The notes under the pieces were generated by a model. That model saw nothing but the letters and a program-made list of their open reading frames with translations, did not search any database and was not told the DNA's origin. Below, in pieces: positions 60,942-64,000 of a stretch of DNA of 64,000 nt. A program made the translations under genes and the position numbers. Position 1 is the first letter of the stretch; every line of letters starts with the position of its first letter. This stretch comes from Iris pallida (lineage: Eukaryota > Streptophyta > Magnoliopsida > Asparagales > Iridaceae), in contig JANAVB010016200.1 in assembly GCA_029216955.1 (NCBI GenBank), positions 1,974,335-2,038,334 of the forward strand, given 5' to 3'.

Positions 60942-61260
60942 TAGGGGTGAGCATTATTCAGTTTTAGACCGAACCTAGCCGAACAAACCAAACGGTTTGG
61001 CAAAACTTTGGTTCGGTTTCAATTTTGAAAGTGTTAAAATAAATTATTCATTTCAGTTTTGGATGTTGGTCCAAAACTGAAAACTGAATAAGGCTGATAC
61101 AATCATGTAAATACTCTCAATTTTATGCATATTTTGCGATTAAAATTGTGTATATTTTAAAAACAACAATTCTACGTAATGTTTTGAAGTCAAACTTTGA
61201 TAATTTAACAATTAGTCCAACTTTGGAGGCAACTTTGAAATACAATAAATATATGTTTGT

Positions 61261-61353
61261 TCGAGCTCTCTAGCCTGGTGGTTTTAGAACGAACATCCGG
61301 AGGGGCTGGCAAGATTCGAGTCTCGAGTTCCCCAATTTGTATTAAAAAAAAAA
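61261..61353 (+). mobile_element. Possible tRNA-derived SINE
   Basis: A-box-like TAGCCTGGTGG (61271-61281) and B-box-like GATTCGAGTCT (61313-61323) spaced as in RNA polymerase III internal promoters, followed by a 10-A tract. The layout is that of a short plant SINE. It does not fold as an intact tRNA. TSD not established. Confidence 0.5.
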
Positions 61354-61507
61354 GTGTGTTTAAAAATTATCATTTTAATATAATTTACCAAGATCCCAAC
61401 TTTGGACCTGATCAATTAAACAATATAAATATTCCAACCGAACAAATCGAATTTCCAACTTTGGACCTGACAAAAGCCAACTAGGTGGCTTTAGTCCACG
61501 GGCTTAA

Positions 61508-61544
61508 TATAATAATAATAATAATAAATAATAATAATAATAAA
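61508..61544. repeat. (AAT)n microsatellite
   Basis: About 12 AAT units with one interruption. Confidence 0.9.
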
Positions 61545-61660
61545 TTATTGATTAATCGGTTTGATTTTAATTTTGACTGATTCCGGTTCGATTTCGATTT
61601 TAAAATTTTAGAATTTCAATTTAGACTATTTCAGTTCAGTTGAAACCTTAGAACTCTTAT

Positions 61661-62219
61661 TCATTGCCATACATAGTTATCGTTCCTCCTATTTGTGCAA
61701 CAGTCGGGAAGAAGGATTATAAAGAACATCTCCCAGTTGTCAGTCCACGAAAGAATATATTTCAAGAAATGTGTTACAACCAAACCAGTTGAGAAGAGGT
61801 TTTCTGATACTTTAGGTTCTACAGGGACCAAGGAGAGGTGGTGCACGCTGTACGTTTTCCTGCCTACATTTTTAAGCTTGGACTCAAAAACACCAAGAAC
61901 CTACTCTGTTTATACAAGAACATAATAAATCTCACAGTTAATAATAGGATATCCTGGTGCCAGTGACGATCACAGATACCTGGCAGGGACAGAGCCATGC
62001 TTGGTACCTTAAAAACTTCACACGCTCGAAGTGATCGAGTAATGGAATCATACACTGATCATTTTTCAATTGTGTGAAAAGAAAAACAAAACATTAAACA
62101 AACCCAAAGGTTACAGCTAAACCTAACCAGAACCAGAGTGAAAACAAATAAAAACAAAACTATATCAATAGCAGCATCCTTCGTTAACAAAATTTAACCA
62201 CCCAAACATCCAGGATTTT
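61661..62219 (-). other. 3' flank / 3' UTR of CCT3
   Basis: No gene called. The part next to 62220 is expected to be the CCT3 3' UTR; I could not fix a polyadenylation signal. Confidence 0.45.
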
Positions 62220-62263
62220 CTACTCAGGGATCATCTGCTCATTGTCTGCATCGCCTTCCTCCT

Positions 62264-63739
62264 CTACGTCTTTGGTTGTGCTGGTCCAGCTCCAGGAGCC
62301 TGCTTCTTCTTTATACCACTCACGATATCATCAATCCTCAGAAGCATGCTAGCGGCTTCAATGGCCGTCTTAAACGTCTGTGCCTTGACATTGTACGAGT
62401 CCCATATCTAGAATAAATGGTAAGAAAATGACGGGTTAGATGGAAGACGTGGAGGGCATACATAAGTGAGAGAGAAATTCCTCTAAAGGATACCTTCCTC
62501 TCCTTCATATCAACAAGGGCACCAGTGTTCCCATCAATTCCAACCCAAGCATTCTCACCATTTGCATGCTAATAACAGAAACAAATAGATTCCAGAAGAA
62601 ATTTTCATTATTTAGTCAGAGACGGCAATTAACAATAAATGCAGTTGTTTATATGCTACAGAGAAGATGGCCCTTAACATGGAATTGGAATATTCACTAT
62701 GTTTTATCGTGGTGGGCAAACTATAACAACAAATGTGGAGGGCTAAGGCAAAAGATCACTTGAAAAATAAGACTCCAAAATATGAACAGCTAATGCTACG
62801 GAAAAAAAGAGTTTGAATAATGAAAAAATAAGAACAGAATGGCATCTGAATCAAGATTGCAGAGAGAATTGTAAATCAATAAGAGTACAGAGATGAGATC
62901 CATTTTGCTTTTTTTTACCTTTCCTTGAAGAGCAGTCATTGTCCGAATCACATTCACCCCGCAGTTTTGTGCCAAGGTCCGTGGAATAGCCTCAAAAGCT
63001 ACAGCAGCAGCCTCATAGGGCCACTTTTGAGACCAAAATTGCAATAATTAATTAATAATACTAAAGACCAGAACTATAGATTGGCTAACAAGCTCTATAT
63101 GAAGGAATGGGCTTTCATGAAAAATGACGAATCAATACATAAGTAGCAGCAGATGAACCTTTTCGATGCCCTCAATCGACGAACTCTTCTGCTTCAGTGT
63201 TGCAGAAACAGTCAACTCTGTTGCACCACCCCCAGGAAGAAGCTTTGGGTTTTTCAATATGTTCCGTGCTACTGACAGAGCATCCTGTCAATCAAAACTG
63301 ACAATTAGAAACATTATAAAAAGGTAACAAGCATTTATCAACAAACGACCGAACCTGTAAATTTCTTTCAACTTCATTCAGCAGATCCTTGCTAGCACCT
63401 CTTAGAAGAACAGTGCATGCCTTCGGATCTTTACAGTCTACAATGAATGAAAAGAACTCCTCTCCAATCTTCTTGACCTCGAAAAGTCCTGCACCTGTTC
63501 CAACATCAGACTCTTGCATTTCATCAGGCCGATTGACTATAACTGCACCACAGGCTTTGGCAATCCTGTTATTGTCAGTCTTCCTCAGCCTCCGGATAGC
63601 ACTGACACCAGCCTTGCTAAAATAATGGCATGCAAGATCACTGAGTCCTTTCTCAGTAATAACTAAGTCAGGTTTGAATTTTAGTATCTGCATACAGAGG
63701 TTTTCTATGTACTCTTCCTCCAACTTCAGAAGAACTTCC
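62264..63739 (-). CDS. CCT3: T-complex protein 1 subunit gamma (CCT3), 3' five exons
   Basis: CCT3 is one of eight different subunits of the cytosolic TRiC/CCT chaperonin, which folds actin, tubulin and other proteins with ATP. Exons on the minus strand, each with AG/GT borders: 63739-63355 (385 nt, starting with the last base of a Trp codon), 63284-63159 (126), 63023-62919 (105), 62568-62494 (75) and 62407-62264. They give about 277 residues, roughly the C-terminal half of a protein of about 550: most of the apical domain (ENLCMQILKFKPDLVITEKG; VDCKDPKACTVLLRGASKD) and the second equatorial part (LLPGGGATELTVSATLKQ; TGALVDMKERKIWDSYNVKA). The sequence PGGGATE is the conserved nucleotide-site loop. 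The frame stops at TAG 62266-62264 after AGPAQPKT; a one-base shift here would restore an acidic tail ending at 62220. Bases 63740-64000 are intron; the 5' exons lie outside the window. Confidence 0.95.
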
Positions 63740-64000
63740 CTGAGAAAAGGACAGTAGTTGGAGCACAACTTAACATAGGGAACTAGAAGTTTATTATGCC
63801 AAAAACTTTGAGATCATGGAAATAATTCACACAGTTTTCCCTGCTCAGGGTTCAGAAATTATTATATACCTAATGGATTACAATTCAGGAGTATCAACTA
63901 TCAAGGTTACCAATGAAATCATCTTTAGAATAGCAGGAAGAGCAAGTTGGAAACGACAACAAAATGTACTGAAAAGTAAAACTATGTCCTGGACCAGCTA
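63740..64000 (-). other. CCT3: CCT3 intron, continuing beyond the window
   Basis: Pyrimidine-rich CTTTTCTCAG acceptor at its 3' end (minus strand). No exon was found up to the window edge. Confidence 0.8.

Larger units (their letters stand above)
60942..61660. mobile_element. hAT-type remnant
   Basis: Left end TAGGGGTGAGCATTATTCAG is nearly the same as the right terminus of the large hAT element, followed by 'gaccgaacctagccgaac' and 'ggttcggttt' subterminal sequence. Towards the right there is matching 'ttccggttcgatttcgat' and 'cagttgaaacctta', but the terminal CACCCCTA is missing. No TSD can be given. Contains a SINE-like insert and an AAT microsatellite. Confidence 0.6.

Noticed and set aside
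61261..61335. tRNA gene
   Set aside because: A- and B-box-like sequences are present, but the acceptor and anticodon stems do not pair and an A tail follows; a SINE is the better reading.

Overview
This window is nuclear DNA of a flowering plant. It has intron-containing genes, Ty1/copia and Ty3/gypsy (Tekay/Del-type chromovirus) LTR retrotransposons, an L1-type LINE with the plant DUF4283-plus-CCHC ORF1, hAT transposons and MITEs. The GC-rich coding sequence of the small gene at 11.4 kb would suit a monocot, but that is weak evidence and I do not name a species.

Only two ordinary host genes are supported. The first is a single-exon gene on + at 11398-11724. It encodes a secreted cysteine-rich protein of the MiAMP1 (beta/gamma-crystallin fold) antimicrobial family. 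The second is the 3' half of CCT3, the gamma subunit of the cytosolic chaperonin TRiC/CCT, on - from 63739 down to about 62220. Five exons are visible and the 5' part lies beyond the right edge. A one-base shift in its last exon removes the usual C-terminal tail.

Almost everything else is mobile DNA, and most borders can be fixed from target-site duplications (TSDs). From left to right: (1) an LTR and leader of a minus-strand retrotransposon of 'family B' (1-2494); (2) copia gag fragments (2999-3612 and 10098-10476) on either side of a MITE-like inverted repeat and a LINE with intact ORF1 and broken ORF2 (4665-10020), the LINE being flanked by (TA)n on both sides; (3) a MITE (10479-10886), the MiAMP1-like gene, and a three-layer nest of small DNA transposons behind it (11863-13682), followed by a foldback MITE (13723-14070); (4) a damaged hAT transposon whose ends lie 27.9 kb apart (14277-42164, 8-bp TSD). 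The hAT was split by a complete Tekay element D (14830-25265, TSD CGAGC) and by a solo LTR A (28076-about 41051). A holds a complete element B (28807-38457, TSD TAAAG), and B holds a further solo LTR C (about 31927-34676); (5) 20 bp beyond the hAT, a complete copia element (42193-59560, TSD GATCA) whose gag was split by a second Tekay-like but non-coding element E (43477-53811, TSD GACTC); (6) 59.6-62.2 kb, low-complexity intergenic DNA with a hAT-type remnant carrying a SINE-like insert, then CCT3.

Removing the insertions shows that the MiAMP1-like gene and CCT3 were once about 5 kb apart; roughly 45 kb was added at two target sites 20 bp apart. The retroelement reading frames are decayed mainly by changes that look like C-to-T / G-to-A transitions, as expected of methylated, silenced DNA. 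No operon, CRISPR array, rRNA or intact tRNA gene was seen. The most notable structures are the four-level nest, tandem arrays with unrelated units at the same position of two related LTR families, and the fully explained LTR length differences.
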